Positions 8,164 to 16,846 of a stretch of 28,281 nt of DNA are shown here, in pieces. Both the position numbers and the translations under genes were made by a program. Source of the DNA: a virus; IMG/VR virus record IMGVR_UViG_3300044940_000236, positions 1 to 28,281 of that record; one strand, given 5' to 3'. Position 1 is the first letter of the stretch, and the number at the start of each line of letters is the position of its first letter. Below the pieces are notes generated by a model. That model was not told the DNA's origin, did not search any database, and worked only from the letters and a program-made list of their open reading frames with translations.

Positions 8164-8399
8164 AGGCCCGGCTGGTGTTGGCCGGGCATGGCGCCGGCGG
8201 GGTTGACGTGATCGATGGGTGGGACGTTCGGCGGTTGTTGGCCGTGGTTTACCATTTGGCCACCGAAAACATGGATAAGGCCGCCCGTGAAGATTTTGAC
8301 GCCGCCCTTACCGATGGCGAAACGCCAACCACATCCCGGGCGTTGTTTGCCGCGTTGGCCGGTGGTGAAGAGGTGACAAATGGGCGCATCACCCACTAG
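7828..8399 (+). CDS. Tail assembly chaperone, -1 frameshift long form (gpGT-type)
   Basis: Predicted 190-residue fusion made by a -1 shift: codons 7828-8112 in the first frame, then reading resumes at 8112 in the other frame and ends at the TAG at 8397-8399. The downstream part begins RSTIILAGIAAARWDAIEARL and continues with DVIDGWDVRRLLAVVYHLATENM, typical of gpT-like extensions that bind tape measure. There are no stops between the slip site and this part, and it has no convincing start codon or ribosome binding site of its own. It ends inside the tape measure gene start, overlapping by 20 nt. Confidence 0.82.
8106..8112 (+). other. -1 ribosomal frameshift slippery heptamer
   Basis: CCCTTTC, read as C CCT TTC in the gpG frame, allows both tRNAs to re-pair one base back (CCC, TTT). 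It fits the X XXY YYZ rule and joins exactly the two frames needed for the long chaperone. The GC-rich DNA that follows could form a stimulating structure, but I did not identify one firmly. Confidence 0.8.
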
Positions 8400-10857
8400 T
8401 GGTGGCGGCGGGCGCACGATCGCCGAAGCTTTCGTGACGTTGCGCCCGAAAATGGACGGGTTCGCTGAAGAAGCGGCCGGGAAATTGAAGGGTGTTTCGG
8501 ACAAAATCGCGTTGGCCACCGTGGGGGTGGCCGGCGCCATTGGTGGGATCGGGGTGGCCGCCACCACCGCGTTCGCTTCATTCGAAAAGGGGATGAATGA
8601 GGTTGCCACCCTTCTCCCGACGTTCACCAATCAGCAACTGAAAGAACTAGACAACAAGGTTTTGTCACTATCCAAAAACCTTGGCGTGTTGCCCGGTGAA
8701 GTGGTGCCGGCCCTGTACCAATCCCTTTCCGCCGGTGTTCCGCCCGATAACGTATTTCAATTTCTGGAAACATCGTTCAAGGCCGCCACCGCCGGTGGTG
8801 CCACCCTCGAAACGGCGGTGAACGCCCTCACATCGGTCGTCAACGCCTACGGCGCCGAAACGGTGGACGCCGCCAAGGCCTCGGATATCATGTTTACCGC
8901 CGTTCGGTTGGGCAAAACGGACTTCCGCCAATTGGACGCGGCGTTGTTCAACGTGGTCCCCACGGCCGCATCATTGGGCGTGAAATTCGAAGAGGTGGCG
9001 GCTTCGTTGGCGGTGATGACGGCCCGGGGTGTGCCAACATCCGTGGCCACCACGCAGCTCCGGGCCCTGTTTGTGGAATTTTCCCGGGATTCAACCAAAC
9101 TGTCACAGGCGTTCGCCGCAATCAGTGGCCAATCGTTCCCCGAATTCATCCGGAACGGCGGCACCGTCACCGATGCCTTGGCCATGATGCGTGACAACAT
9201 CCCCGATGACGAATTCCGGAACCTGTTTTCATCCGTTGAAGCCGCCAACGCCGCGTTGTTGATGAGCGGCCCGAACACAGAGGCCATGCGATCTGCATTG
9301 GCCGAAACGATGAATTCCGCCGGCGCCACGGATGCCGCGTTCGCCGCCATGGATCAGGGGTTGGCCCGGACGTGGACACGGATCAAGGCCAACGCGCAGG
9401 TGGCCATGATCCAATTGGGCGCCGCCATTGCACCGGTGGTGGATAAGGCCCTCACGTGGTTTGCTGATCATTTGCCGGCCGCCATGGACAAAGCGGGCCG
9501 GGCATTCCGCGCCATGGCCGATGCCGCCCAACCCTTCGTTCGATTCGTCAGGGATGATGCGTTGCCGGCCATCGAACGATTCGCCGCCACGGTGCGGGAC
9601 GCGGTGCAACCGGTGGTTGACAAACTCGGAAATTGGTTCCGGGAACACGCGGAGCAGCTCCGCGGGCCGGTGGCCGCCGCCATCGGTGGCGTTTTGGTGG
9701 TGGCGTTTGGTTCGTTGGCGGTGGCCGCGGGTTCCGCGGCCGCGGCGGTGATTGCTGCCACGTGGCCGATTTTGGCGGTGGTGGCCGCCGCCGCGTTGCT
9801 ATCGGCCGGCATCTACGCCTTGGTGGAAAATTGGGATTCCATCACCGAACGTTTCCCGATTTTGGGAACCATCGTGGACGCGGTGAAGGTTGCGTTTCAG
9901 GAAGCGGCCCGGATCACCGTGGACTACGTGTGGCCCGCGTTGCGGATGTTGGCAGAATTCATGTGGGAGCGAGTGATCCCGGTGTGGATCGAAATCCACC
10001 GGGTGGTGATCGAATTGGCCATCCGCGCCATCCGGGAATTCGCCGGGTTCGTGGACGAACGGGTGATCCCGGTGGTGCGAACCATGGTGGAATGGTTCGC
10101 CGACAACGTGGCGCCGGTGATTGCGGATGTGGCCCGGTGGATCGTGGACGTGTTGGTCCCGGCCTTGGTGGACGTGGCCACATGGATCGGTGAACACGTG
10201 GTGACGGCCGCCCGGGCCATGTGGGAATTCGTTTCCCGGTACGTGATCCCGGTGGTGGCGGAAATCGGCCGGATCGTGGCCGACGTGGTGGTTATGGCCT
10301 TTCGGGGGTGGTGGATCATCATCACCGAAGGCGTGATCCCGGTGGTAACGGAGCTTTACGGGTGGATTGCCGACAACGTGATCCCGGTGGTTGAGCGGTT
10401 GGCGGGGTTGCTGGCCGGTGCATTGGTGGCCGGGTTTGAGGCCGCCAAGGTGGCCGTTTCCACGATCATTTCGTTTTTCGGGTGGTTGTGGGACAAGGTA
10501 TCGGCGGTGATCGATGCCGTCAAAGATTTGATCGATTGGTTGGGCAAGCTCCCGGATTTGGGGGATATCACGGGCGCCATTGGCAACGTGGCCGGGAAAA
10601 TCCCCGGGTTCGCCGATGGCGGGTTTGTGCGGGCCGGGCAATTGGCCATCGTGGGCGAACGCGGCCCCGAATTGTTCCGGCCGGCGGTTTCTGGCACCAT
10701 CATTCCCAACGAAAAAATGGGTGGTGGCGTAACGGTGAATTTCAACGGGCCGATCACCGTCCAAACCATCGATGCCGATCCGGACGGAACCGGGGTGTTG
10801 GCCGATGTGGCGTTTGCCACCGCCGCCGAACTCCGGGCCCGGGGGGTGGTTGCGTGA
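8380..10857 (+). CDS. Tape measure protein
   Basis: 825 residues, the largest helical protein of the tail; it sets tail length. At about 1.5 angstrom per residue, a rule from other siphoviruses, a tail near 120 nm is expected. Residues about 70-320 look like the TP901-type minor tail core domain (EKGMNEVATLLPTF, ALYQSLSAG, TDFRQLDAALFNVVPTAASLG). A hydrophobic double segment lies at about 433-485 (VLVVAFGSLAVAAGSAAAAVI, then WPILAVVAAAALLSAGIYAL, each quoted in part). Residues about 525-690 contain repeated VIPVV plus Trp units. The end has the common GGFVRAGQLAIVGERGPELF motif near 747. Start ATG 8380 overlaps the chaperone. Confidence 0.92.
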   Translation: MGASPTSGGGGRTIAEAFVTLRPKMDGFAEEAAGKLKGVSDKIALATVGVAGAIGGIGVAATTAFASFEKGMNEVATLLPTFTNQQLKELDNKVLSLSKNLGVLPGEVVPALYQSLSAGVPPDNVFQFLETSFKAATAGGATLETAVNALTSVVNAYGAETVDAAKASDIMFTAVRLGKTDFRQLDAALFNVVPTAASLGVKFEEVAASLAVMTARGVPTSVATTQLRALFVEFSRDSTKLSQAFAAISGQSFPEFIRNGGTVTDALAMMRDNIPDDEFRNLFSSVEAANAALLMSGPNTEAMRSALAETMNSAGATDAAFAAMDQGLARTWTRIKANAQVAMIQLGAAIAPVVDKALTWFADHLPAAMDKAGRAFRAMADAAQPFVRFVRDDALPAIERFAATVRDAVQPVVDKLGNWFREHAEQLRGPVAAAIGGVLVVAFGSLAVAAGSAAAAVIAATWPILAVVAAAALLSAGIYALVENWDSITERFPILGTIVDAVKVAFQEAARITVDYVWPALRMLAEFMWERVIPVWIEIHRVVIELAIRAIREFAGFVDERVIPVVRTMVEWFADNVAPVIADVARWIVDVLVPALVDVATWIGEHVVTAARAMWEFVSRYVIPVVAEIGRIVADVVVMAFRGWWIIITEGVIPVVTELYGWIADNVIPVVERLAGLLAGALVAGFEAAKVAVSTIISFFGWLWDKVSAVIDAVKDLIDWLGKLPDLGDITGAIGNVAGKIPGFADGGFVRAGQLAIVGERGPELFRPAVSGTIIPNEKMGGGVTVNFNGPITVQTIDADPDGTGVLADVAFATAAELRARGVVA

Positions 10858-11669
10858 AACTCCGCCGGTTGGTTGCGATTGAGTATCTCCCGGGTCAAGT
10901 GTGGAACATCCCCACGGCCGGGATGGACGTGGAATCGGAGCAGGAGCTCTCGTCCAGTATTGCCACCATTGCGGGCGCATCCTACGCCGTGGACTTGGCG
11001 GGCGGGTTGCCGTCACCGAAACGGCCCGCGCAGGAACGGGTGGCGTTTTCGGTGATTGGGGACACATCCGCGCAAGTGAACGCCGCCGCCGACGAAATCC
11101 GCGCCAAGCTGATCGGTTACGGTAAGGTGAAATTGTGGACGGAAGGGGAATCCGACGGTGGCCCGGAACGCCGGTGGGCGTGGGGACGGATCACCGGGGT
11201 TCCGAAAATCGCCGTGGAGCGGTGGGCTACGAACTATGCCACCGTGACGTTCACCGCGCTCCGGTTGACGGATTGGCGCGGGGAAGACGAAATCGCGCCC
11301 GATCCGTTCCCGATTTCGGGGGTGACCGATGTTGTCATCGTCAACCCGGGGAACGCCCGGATTTTCGATGCGGTGATCACCCTCGAAAACGCCGACGTGA
11401 TGGAACCCACCATCACCAACCTTGGGAACATTTATGTTGCGGGTTCGGATCGGGTTGGTATCGGGGAGTGGTTGCGGTGGGATGCCGGCACCCCGGCGGT
11501 GCAACGTTCGGTTGACGCGGGCGCCACGTGGGCCGCGGATTGGGCGCATTGGCGCCGGCCGATTGGCCAAGGTCATATAATGGTTTTGGAACCCGGCACC
11601 CAAACGCTCCGGGTTTCGGGCGTTACCACGGGCACATTGCGGATCACCGCGTGGCCCGCGTGGCACTAG
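10854..11669 (+). CDS. Distal tail or minor tail protein (Dit-like)
   Basis: 271 residues from a GTG that overlaps the tape measure stop (GTGA). The N-terminal part KLRRLVAIEYLPGQVWNIP and the central block RWAWGRITGVPKIAVERW, followed by TVTFTALRLTDWRG, fit distal tail proteins that connect the tube to the tip. The C-terminal half is beta-rich with VIVNPGNARIFDAVITLEN, a strand pattern seen in the galectin-like Dit C-terminal domain. Position immediately after the tape measure is diagnostic. It ends just before a strong GGAGG site for the next gene. Confidence 0.75.
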   Translation: MKLRRLVAIEYLPGQVWNIPTAGMDVESEQELSSSIATIAGASYAVDLAGGLPSPKRPAQERVAFSVIGDTSAQVNAAADEIRAKLIGYGKVKLWTEGESDGGPERRWAWGRITGVPKIAVERWATNYATVTFTALRLTDWRGEDEIAPDPFPISGVTDVVIVNPGNARIFDAVITLENADVMEPTITNLGNIYVAGSDRVGIGEWLRWDAGTPAVQRSVDAGATWAADWAHWRRPIGQGHIMVLEPGTQTLRVSGVTTGTLRITAWPAWH

Positions 11670-11682
11670 AGGAGGTTAGGCA

Positions 11683-12120
11683 ATGGCCGCATTTTTCCAT
11701 AAGGCCCTCGACAAACTCACGGCATCGAATCTGACCGGCAACATCCGGGCCGCGCTGCTGATGACGAACACGTCAGTTTCCGGGGATATCGGGGACGCCG
11801 CCACCATGGACGATATCGGCACCCTCGACGAATACGACGGATCGGGTTACGCCCGGGTGACGCTCACGAACAAATCGTTTACGTTTTCGGATGCCCTCGA
11901 TGGCTACGTGTGGACGAGTGATCCCATCACGTGGGCGAACCTTGGCCCCGGCACCCGTTCGGCGGCCGGGGTTCTTCTTTACTTACACGTCACCGATGAT
12001 ACCGACTCGATCCCGATTTTGTGGCTTGACACTGGCGGGTTCCCCATCAACGGGAACGGGCTGGACTTCGTGGTGACGCCGGACGCCACCAACGGCTGGG
12101 GACGCGTGAGGAATGCCTAA
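11683..12120 (+). CDS. Tail-region structural protein, paralogue A
   Basis: 145 residues, preceded by GAGGAGG with correct spacing. It is related to the next gene: both share a pattern of L-x-E-Y/F-DG-x-GY-x-R, then a D-x-x-x-W-x-N-L/V-G-x-GT block and AGVLLYLHVTDDTDSIP (here) or AGVLMYLENTNDSDSVP (next gene). Phages often encode such beta-rich proteins among tail-tip genes; they may be tip components or decorate virions. I do not recognise a characterised homologue. The pair probably arose by tandem duplication. Confidence 0.7.
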   Translation: MAAFFHKALDKLTASNLTGNIRAALLMTNTSVSGDIGDAATMDDIGTLDEYDGSGYARVTLTNKSFTFSDALDGYVWTSDPITWANLGPGTRSAAGVLLYLHVTDDTDSIPILWLDTGGFPINGNGLDFVVTPDATNGWGRVRNA

Positions 12121-12560
12121 TGAGCTTGGTGTTTCTCCGCGGAATCCCGCGGTTGGGTGCCGGGGATTTCACCAGTGGCCGGGTGAAATTGGCGCTGTTG
12201 AAGGTTGGCACCGCCGCGCCCACATCACGTGATGCGGCGGTGTTGGCCGATATTTCCCCATTGGCCGAATTCGACGGCATCGGCTACGAACGGAAACCGA
12301 TCGTCAACCCAACCATCACCTATGATGACGTTGACGGCAAGGTGATCTACGGGATGGATACCGTGGAATGGGACAACGTGGGCGGCGGAACCGGGCCGAT
12401 CGCCGGGGTGTTGATGTATCTAGAAAACACGAACGATTCGGACTCGGTGCCGCTGATTTACTGGGACAAAAACAACCTCCCGGCATTCCACCCCGGCGGC
12501 CGGATTTTCGTGGCCGCGCCGGATGGGTTGATCGTTTGGGGTTACGGGGAGGTGGTGTAA
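12120..12560 (+). CDS. Tail-region structural protein, paralogue B
   Basis: 146 residues; the ATG overlaps the stop of paralogue A (TAATG). It aligns with A along its length: SPLAEFDGIGYERKPIV corresponds to GTLDEYDGSGYARVTLT, and DTVEWDNVGGGTGPIAGVLMY to DPITWANLGPGTRSAAGVLLY (the longer blocks are quoted from two adjacent pieces). The divergence is large, so the duplication is old and both copies are presumably functional. No enzyme motif is visible. It ends directly at the start of the next gene. Confidence 0.7.
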   Translation: MSLVFLRGIPRLGAGDFTSGRVKLALLKVGTAAPTSRDAAVLADISPLAEFDGIGYERKPIVNPTITYDDVDGKVIYGMDTVEWDNVGGGTGPIAGVLMYLENTNDSDSVPLIYWDKNNLPAFHPGGRIFVAAPDGLIVWGYGEVV

Positions 12561-13424
12561 ATGGCAATGCCGGTGGTCGAATCGGTTACAACCACGGACT
12601 TCGCCACGGACTCCACCACGCACAATGCCAACATGCCCGCCACCGTTTCGGCGGGCGATTTGCTGATTGCGTTTTGCGGGTTCGACGTTGACACTACCGA
12701 ATCCGTCACCACGCCGTCAGGGTGGGTGAAAATCGCGGAACATTCAAACACCAACACGGGCCTTTTGGCTATTTTGACGAAACGGGCCACAGGCACCGAA
12801 GGTGGAACCACGGTGAATTTCGCCACGGGCGGTGCCCAAAAGGGAACCGTTCAGGTGTACCGGGTTTCGAACGCCGCCCGGGTGGAACGTGACGTGATAT
12901 CGTCCACCACCACCAACGTTTCCGGGCCCCGTGTGCGATACCGGCGGGGGTTTGCCGCGGATCGGGTGATGATCGGCGCCACCGTCAAATCCAGCCTTTC
13001 CGGGTGGACGGCCGACCTTGCCGGGTGGTCGAACGTCACCACCACCGGGCAGGACGATTCATCGGGCGCCGCCGTACGTTCCGGGCGGGCCACGGGGACG
13101 GCCGCGGAAGGCCCGGAGGTTAGCTATTTACCGGTTATCAACGGATACTTTATGGCGATCACCATCGTTGGCAAAGGTGCCACCGTTTCCGGGAACGTCA
13201 CCCTCGGTGGAACCCCGGTGCAAAATGCGCAAATCCTCGTGGTGGAAACGGACGATTCGGACGGGTGGGTGACGCCGCGGGTGGCCGCGGTGGCCACCAC
13301 GGATGCATCCGGTGATTTTTCCGCGCCCGTGGCCGACAACGTACGGGTGGCCGCGGTGGTGTGGCACAAAGTGGGTTCGCAATACTACACGGCCGCCGCC
13401 CATCACACGATCCGGGAGGCGTAA
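12561..13424 (+). CDS. Beta-rich minor tail protein with a carboxypeptidase-regulatory-like C-terminal domain
   Basis: 287 residues with an ATG immediately after the preceding stop; a second in-frame ATG two codons later is equally possible. Residues 1-205 are Thr/Ser-rich beta strands with SAGDLLIAFCGFDVD and VTTPSGWVKIAEHSN, a pattern common in phage proteins that form spikes or appendages. Residues about 209-285 (VSGNVTLGGTPVQNAQILVV, then TTDASGDFSAPV) look like a carboxypeptidase-regulatory or transthyretin-like beta sandwich, often used for surface binding. It probably sits at the tail tip; receptor binding is an inference. Confidence 0.65.
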   Translation: MAMPVVESVTTTDFATDSTTHNANMPATVSAGDLLIAFCGFDVDTTESVTTPSGWVKIAEHSNTNTGLLAILTKRATGTEGGTTVNFATGGAQKGTVQVYRVSNAARVERDVISSTTTNVSGPRVRYRRGFAADRVMIGATVKSSLSGWTADLAGWSNVTTTGQDDSSGAAVRSGRATGTAAEGPEVSYLPVINGYFMAITIVGKGATVSGNVTLGGTPVQNAQILVVETDDSDGWVTPRVAAVATTDASGDFSAPVADNVRVAAVVWHKVGSQYYTAAAHHTIREA

Positions 13425-16400
13425 ATGCCGGCCTACACGCCGCCGTCCCTAACGGCCGCAAATTTCGCCTTGGTGGCGTACACGCCCCCGGCCATCGGTG
13501 GCGCAAATTTCGAATTGGGTGGCGGCGGGGTGAACGTCACCCCGGGTGGTGTGGTGGCGGAATGGGTGCGTGGGACGCCCACGGTGGCCACGGCCCGCTT
13601 GGCGAACCCGGCATCGGTGGTGGTGGAATGGGTGCCGGGGACGCCATCGGTGGCGTTCAGTGGCGGGGTGAACGTCACCACAGGTGGTGTGGTTGCGGAA
13701 TGGCTGTTTGGCGCGCCCACCGTTTCGATCGGCATCGGGATCACGCCATCCGCGGTGGTGGCGGAATGGTTACCGGGGACGCCATTGGCGGGTTCGGGCG
13801 TGGAACTCACCACGGGTGGCGTGGCGGTGGAATGGGTGCCCGGGTTGCCGTTCGTTGGCCTTGCGGTGTTCTCATCGGGTGTGGTTGCGGAATGGGTGCC
13901 GGGGACGCCATCGATTGCCACCGGGATCATGGTTTCGCCGCCGGGTGGAATGGCCCACGTGGTGGTTGGCACGGAACCCACCATCCGCCGATACAACGGC
14001 CGGTTGACGGGTGCCATCTATCTCATGATTGCCCGGCCGAACGGGGAACCGGTGGGTGTGGTTGCCACGGTTACCGAATGGGAAATGAAGCGTGAATTGA
14101 ACAAGGTGGGTTCGTGGTCGGCCAAATTCCCGGCGGATGCGGTGATGGTGGATGGCCAACCATTGGGCCGGTTGATCGGGCGTGGATGGCGGGTTTCGGC
14201 CTTGCAAGAAGGGGTGAACCCCGACAATCGGCCCGATCGTGAATGGTTGATGTTCGATGCCGTGGTGGAAACCCGGGAATTCGTGGCCGGGGAAGGTGGC
14301 GCCGCGGTGTGTGCGGTTTCGGGTTCGCTCCGTGGCATCCGGTGGGCCGATCGGATGTTGCCGCCGGTGAACGTGTGGACACAAGCGCCGGTGGCCCAAA
14401 TCGTCCACGACTTGGTGCCGGATGCCATCACGCCGCCCGCGGCCAATGCCCGGCGGCTCACTCTCACATTCAACACGGCCGGGGATGCCAACACATCCAT
14501 TTTGTTCCGGTTGCTACGGGTGGCGGAGCTTTCCCATTTCGCCATCCGGGAATCGTGGGATCAGGATCGTTTCGAATTGGTGGACGTGGACGCGTTGCCG
14601 CAACCACAATACGTGGCCATGGCGCCGGGTGCCGCCACCGCCGCCGCTGGCCGCCACGGCGTGGTGTTGATGGGTGATTCCGTCAAAATCACCCGGGACG
14701 GGACGGAACTGGCAAACCGGATCATTGCCTATGGGGTGGATATTCTCGCGGATGGCACACTCGGGGGTGGGCCACCGCCGGAAATCCCGTTGACGCTGCA
14801 ACACGCCGATTTGACGGTGCCGGAACACCCGGTGGTGAACCCGGCCCCGGGTGTGTACGCCGTACAGGATGCGGTCAGCATTGCCACCTACGGCTTGGCG
14901 GAACGGGTGATTGTGCGATCCGATCTGAAGGTGCCGATTGCCACATCCCTTGCCCGCCGCCGGGTTGCAAATGCCCTGTACACGGTGGCGGTTGGGGAGC
15001 TCCGCCGCCGCCGTTCGCCGCGGATGCAGATTGCATTTTCGGTGGCGAATGGGCCGGATGTTTGGTTACTGCCGGGTGACACGGTGCGGGTGGTTTACTC
15101 GGGGAACGGGTGGGAAGAAATTGACGCGGTGGCGATTGTGCGATCCCGGGTGGACAAGGCCACGGTTGGTGGCGCCCGGGAAGTGATGTTGACGGTGGAA
15201 ACCCCGGAAATCCCGATCCCCACGATCGATTTGGGGGACGGGATGCCAACGTGGGCGATCCCGGTGTGGCGGCCAACGCCCGTTCCGGGCGGCGGCGGAA
15301 CGCCCGCGCCGGTGCCCACCACGCCCATTTCGGGGTGTTGTTCTGATCCCACCACGGACGTTGAGGACAACGAAACGCCGCCCGCACCGGTCAACGATTC
15401 CGGGGTGGTGCCCGGACGCTTGGTGGTGTACGCCGGGACGCCAACCGGCCGCCGCTTGTATTTCCGGGATTCCGAAACCGGGGTGTGGACGGAATCGGTG
15501 ACGGATACGCCCACCGGGAACTACACGGATTCGGGATCGGTGGCGTACATCGGCGGGACAACCATCCTGTATCGTTCAGCTCAACCGCCGGGTTCGCCGT
15601 TTCATTCCCGCGAAAACGCCGGGTTTGTGTGGAAAACCACGGATTGGGGTGAAACGTGGGCGCCGGTGAACGTTTCGGACGTTGCGCCGTTGGTGAACCA
15701 TTTCACCAAACGCCCAACGGCCGATGGCGCTTTGGTGTTGCGGATGCGCACCGAACCATCGGAAGACGATCCCGAAACCTACGGGTGGCGAACCGATCTG
15801 TTTTCCACGTTGGATGGTTCGGCCTTCGATTTGATGGCCACGTTTGACGCGGCCGGTGTGGCCGTCACCCAAACCTTGCAAGGGATCGCGGTGGCGTTGA
15901 CGGGGACGGCCACCACGGGTGCCGGCCCGGCCTTCGATGTGCCGCCAAGGGTTGGTGTAATCCGGGGAACAAACGTGAAAACGGTGGTGGTGGGCCCGGC
16001 CGATTCGTTGGTGACGCGTGGGGAACGATCCAACGCGGCTTTGTTGCTATACGCCGCGGCCGGTTACCGGGTGGTTTCCGCCGCCACGGTGATCGGCGGA
16101 ACCGAACGATACGCCATCATTTCAACCCGGAAATACAACGGGCTTTCCGATACGTGGGAACCGGTGAACGTTGCGTTGACGGTTGAGGGGGTGAATTGGG
16201 AAGTGGTGGGCGCCGTGGCCCGGTACACGGGGTTTGAGGCGTGGGTGGCGTTTACGGGTGGGGTTTGGCGCACACGGGACGGTGGCGAAACGTGGGAATT
16301 CATGCAAGGTTCACCAACCAACATCCGCGGGATTGCCTACGATCCGCGCCGTAACATCCTCTACGTGTGGAAAATGGGCCCGCCGCGGGTGTTGGCGTGG

Positions 16401-16598
16401 ATGGAACCGGAACGGGGTTCACGCCCGCCGGTGGATATCACGGGGAATTTGCGTGACGTGATGACGATCGGGGACGGCTTGCGGGCGGGTGCATGGTCGA
16501 TCGACGTGTTGCCCACCGAAACGGTGTTGAGGTTGCCGCCGATGGCGATCGATGGCACAATCTGGCCAATCGATTACGGGTTCGATACCGGATCATGA
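13425..16598 (+). CDS. Large tail hub or receptor-binding protein with N-terminal repeats, Gp37-like core and beta-propeller
   Basis: 1057 residues, start ATG 13425 with GGGAGG upstream. Four parts can be seen. First, two YTPP...ANF units at residues 5-31. Second, six or seven copies of V-V-A-E-W-V-P-G-T-P with spacers, about residues 35-185. Third, about 190-600, a domain resembling the ReqiPepy6 Gp37-like tail protein (AIYLMIARPNGEP, ATVTEWEMKRELNKVGSWS). Fourth, after a Pro/Gly linker with a CC pair, about 655-1050, a propeller-like region with BNR/Asp-box-like motifs, WKTTDWGETWAPV near 735 and WRTRDGGETWEF near 947. It likely touches the cell surface; which sugar or protein is bound is unknown. 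Confidence 0.78.
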   Translation: MPAYTPPSLTAANFALVAYTPPAIGGANFELGGGGVNVTPGGVVAEWVRGTPTVATARLANPASVVVEWVPGTPSVAFSGGVNVTTGGVVAEWLFGAPTVSIGIGITPSAVVAEWLPGTPLAGSGVELTTGGVAVEWVPGLPFVGLAVFSSGVVAEWVPGTPSIATGIMVSPPGGMAHVVVGTEPTIRRYNGRLTGAIYLMIARPNGEPVGVVATVTEWEMKRELNKVGSWSAKFPADAVMVDGQPLGRLIGRGWRVSALQEGVNPDNRPDREWLMFDAVVETREFVAGEGGAAVCAVSGSLRGIRWADRMLPPVNVWTQAPVAQIVHDLVPDAITPPAANARRLTLTFNTAGDANTSILFRLLRVAELSHFAIRESWDQDRFELVDVDALPQPQYVAMAPGAATAAAGRHGVVLMGDSVKITRDGTELANRIIAYGVDILADGTLGGGPPPEIPLTLQHADLTVPEHPVVNPAPGVYAVQDAVSIATYGLAERVIVRSDLKVPIATSLARRRVANALYTVAVGELRRRRSPRMQIAFSVANGPDVWLLPGDTVRVVYSGNGWEEIDAVAIVRSRVDKATVGGAREVMLTVETPEIPIPTIDLGDGMPTWAIPVWRPTPVPGGGGTPAPVPTTPISGCCSDPTTDVEDNETPPAPVNDSGVVPGRLVVYAGTPTGRRLYFRDSETGVWTESVTDTPTGNYTDSGSVAYIGGTTILYRSAQPPGSPFHSRENAGFVWKTTDWGETWAPVNVSDVAPLVNHFTKRPTADGALVLRMRTEPSEDDPETYGWRTDLFSTLDGSAFDLMATFDAAGVAVTQTLQGIAVALTGTATTGAGPAFDVPPRVGVIRGTNVKTVVVGPADSLVTRGERSNAALLLYAAAGYRVVSAATVIGGTERYAIISTRKYNGLSDTWEPVNVALTVEGVNWEVVGAVARYTGFEAWVAFTGGVWRTRDGGETWEFMQGSPTNIRGIAYDPRRNILYVWKMGPPRVLAWMEPERGSRPPVDITGNLRDVMTIGDGLRAGAWSIDVLPTETVLRLPPMAIDGTIWPIDYGFDTGS
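13530..13980 (+). repeat. Degenerate tandem repeat in the tail hub gene
   Basis: Six clear copies of a unit encoding V-V-A-E-W-V/L-P-G-T-P, plus a degenerate seventh (MAHVVVGTEPTI). Copies are roughly 20-30 residues apart. The DNA core GTGGCGGAATGGGTGCCGGG recurs with point changes. The copies alternate a strongly conserved beta-like strand with variable, glycine-rich loops. Confidence 0.75.
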
Positions 16599-16846
16599 AA
16601 ATTCCCCTGTTGTCCATCGTGATCATCATGGTTGTTTCGGCATTGATCCCGGCCTTCGACGTGATGGCCGAAATGCCCGTGGGTGCCATTGACGATTCCG
16701 AATGGTGGGGTGCGGTGGGTGAGGCCGCGCTCCGCGGGTTCGCGAACGGTGGCCTTTCGGTGTTGGCGGTGACGGCGGCGGCCTACGGGGTGGAAGTGCG
16801 GGAAACGTGGCGGCGGGCATCCGGTGGCGGTGACGGTGCCGAATGA
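16595..16846 (+). CDS. Small membrane protein (holin candidate)
   Basis: 83 residues from an ATG overlapping the tail hub stop (ATGA). The first 24 residues, KIPLLSIVIIMVVSALIPAF and DVMA, form a transmembrane segment or signal peptide with a possible cut after VMA. A second weaker hydrophobic stretch, GGLSVLAVTAAAYGV, lies at about 51-66, and the C-terminus is charged. With two membrane segments and a place shortly before a cell-wall enzyme, it could be a holin. A signal-peptide protein is the main alternative. The stop overlaps the ATG of the methyltransferase. Confidence 0.55.
   Translation: MKIPLLSIVIIMVVSALIPAFDVMAEMPVGAIDDSEWWGAVGEAALRGFANGGLSVLAVTAAAYGVEVRETWRRASGGGDGAE

Noticed and set aside
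9799-11067. Long minus-strand frame opposite the tape measure gene
   Set aside because: His/Asp/Pro-rich shadow of the coding strand with no recognisable domain.
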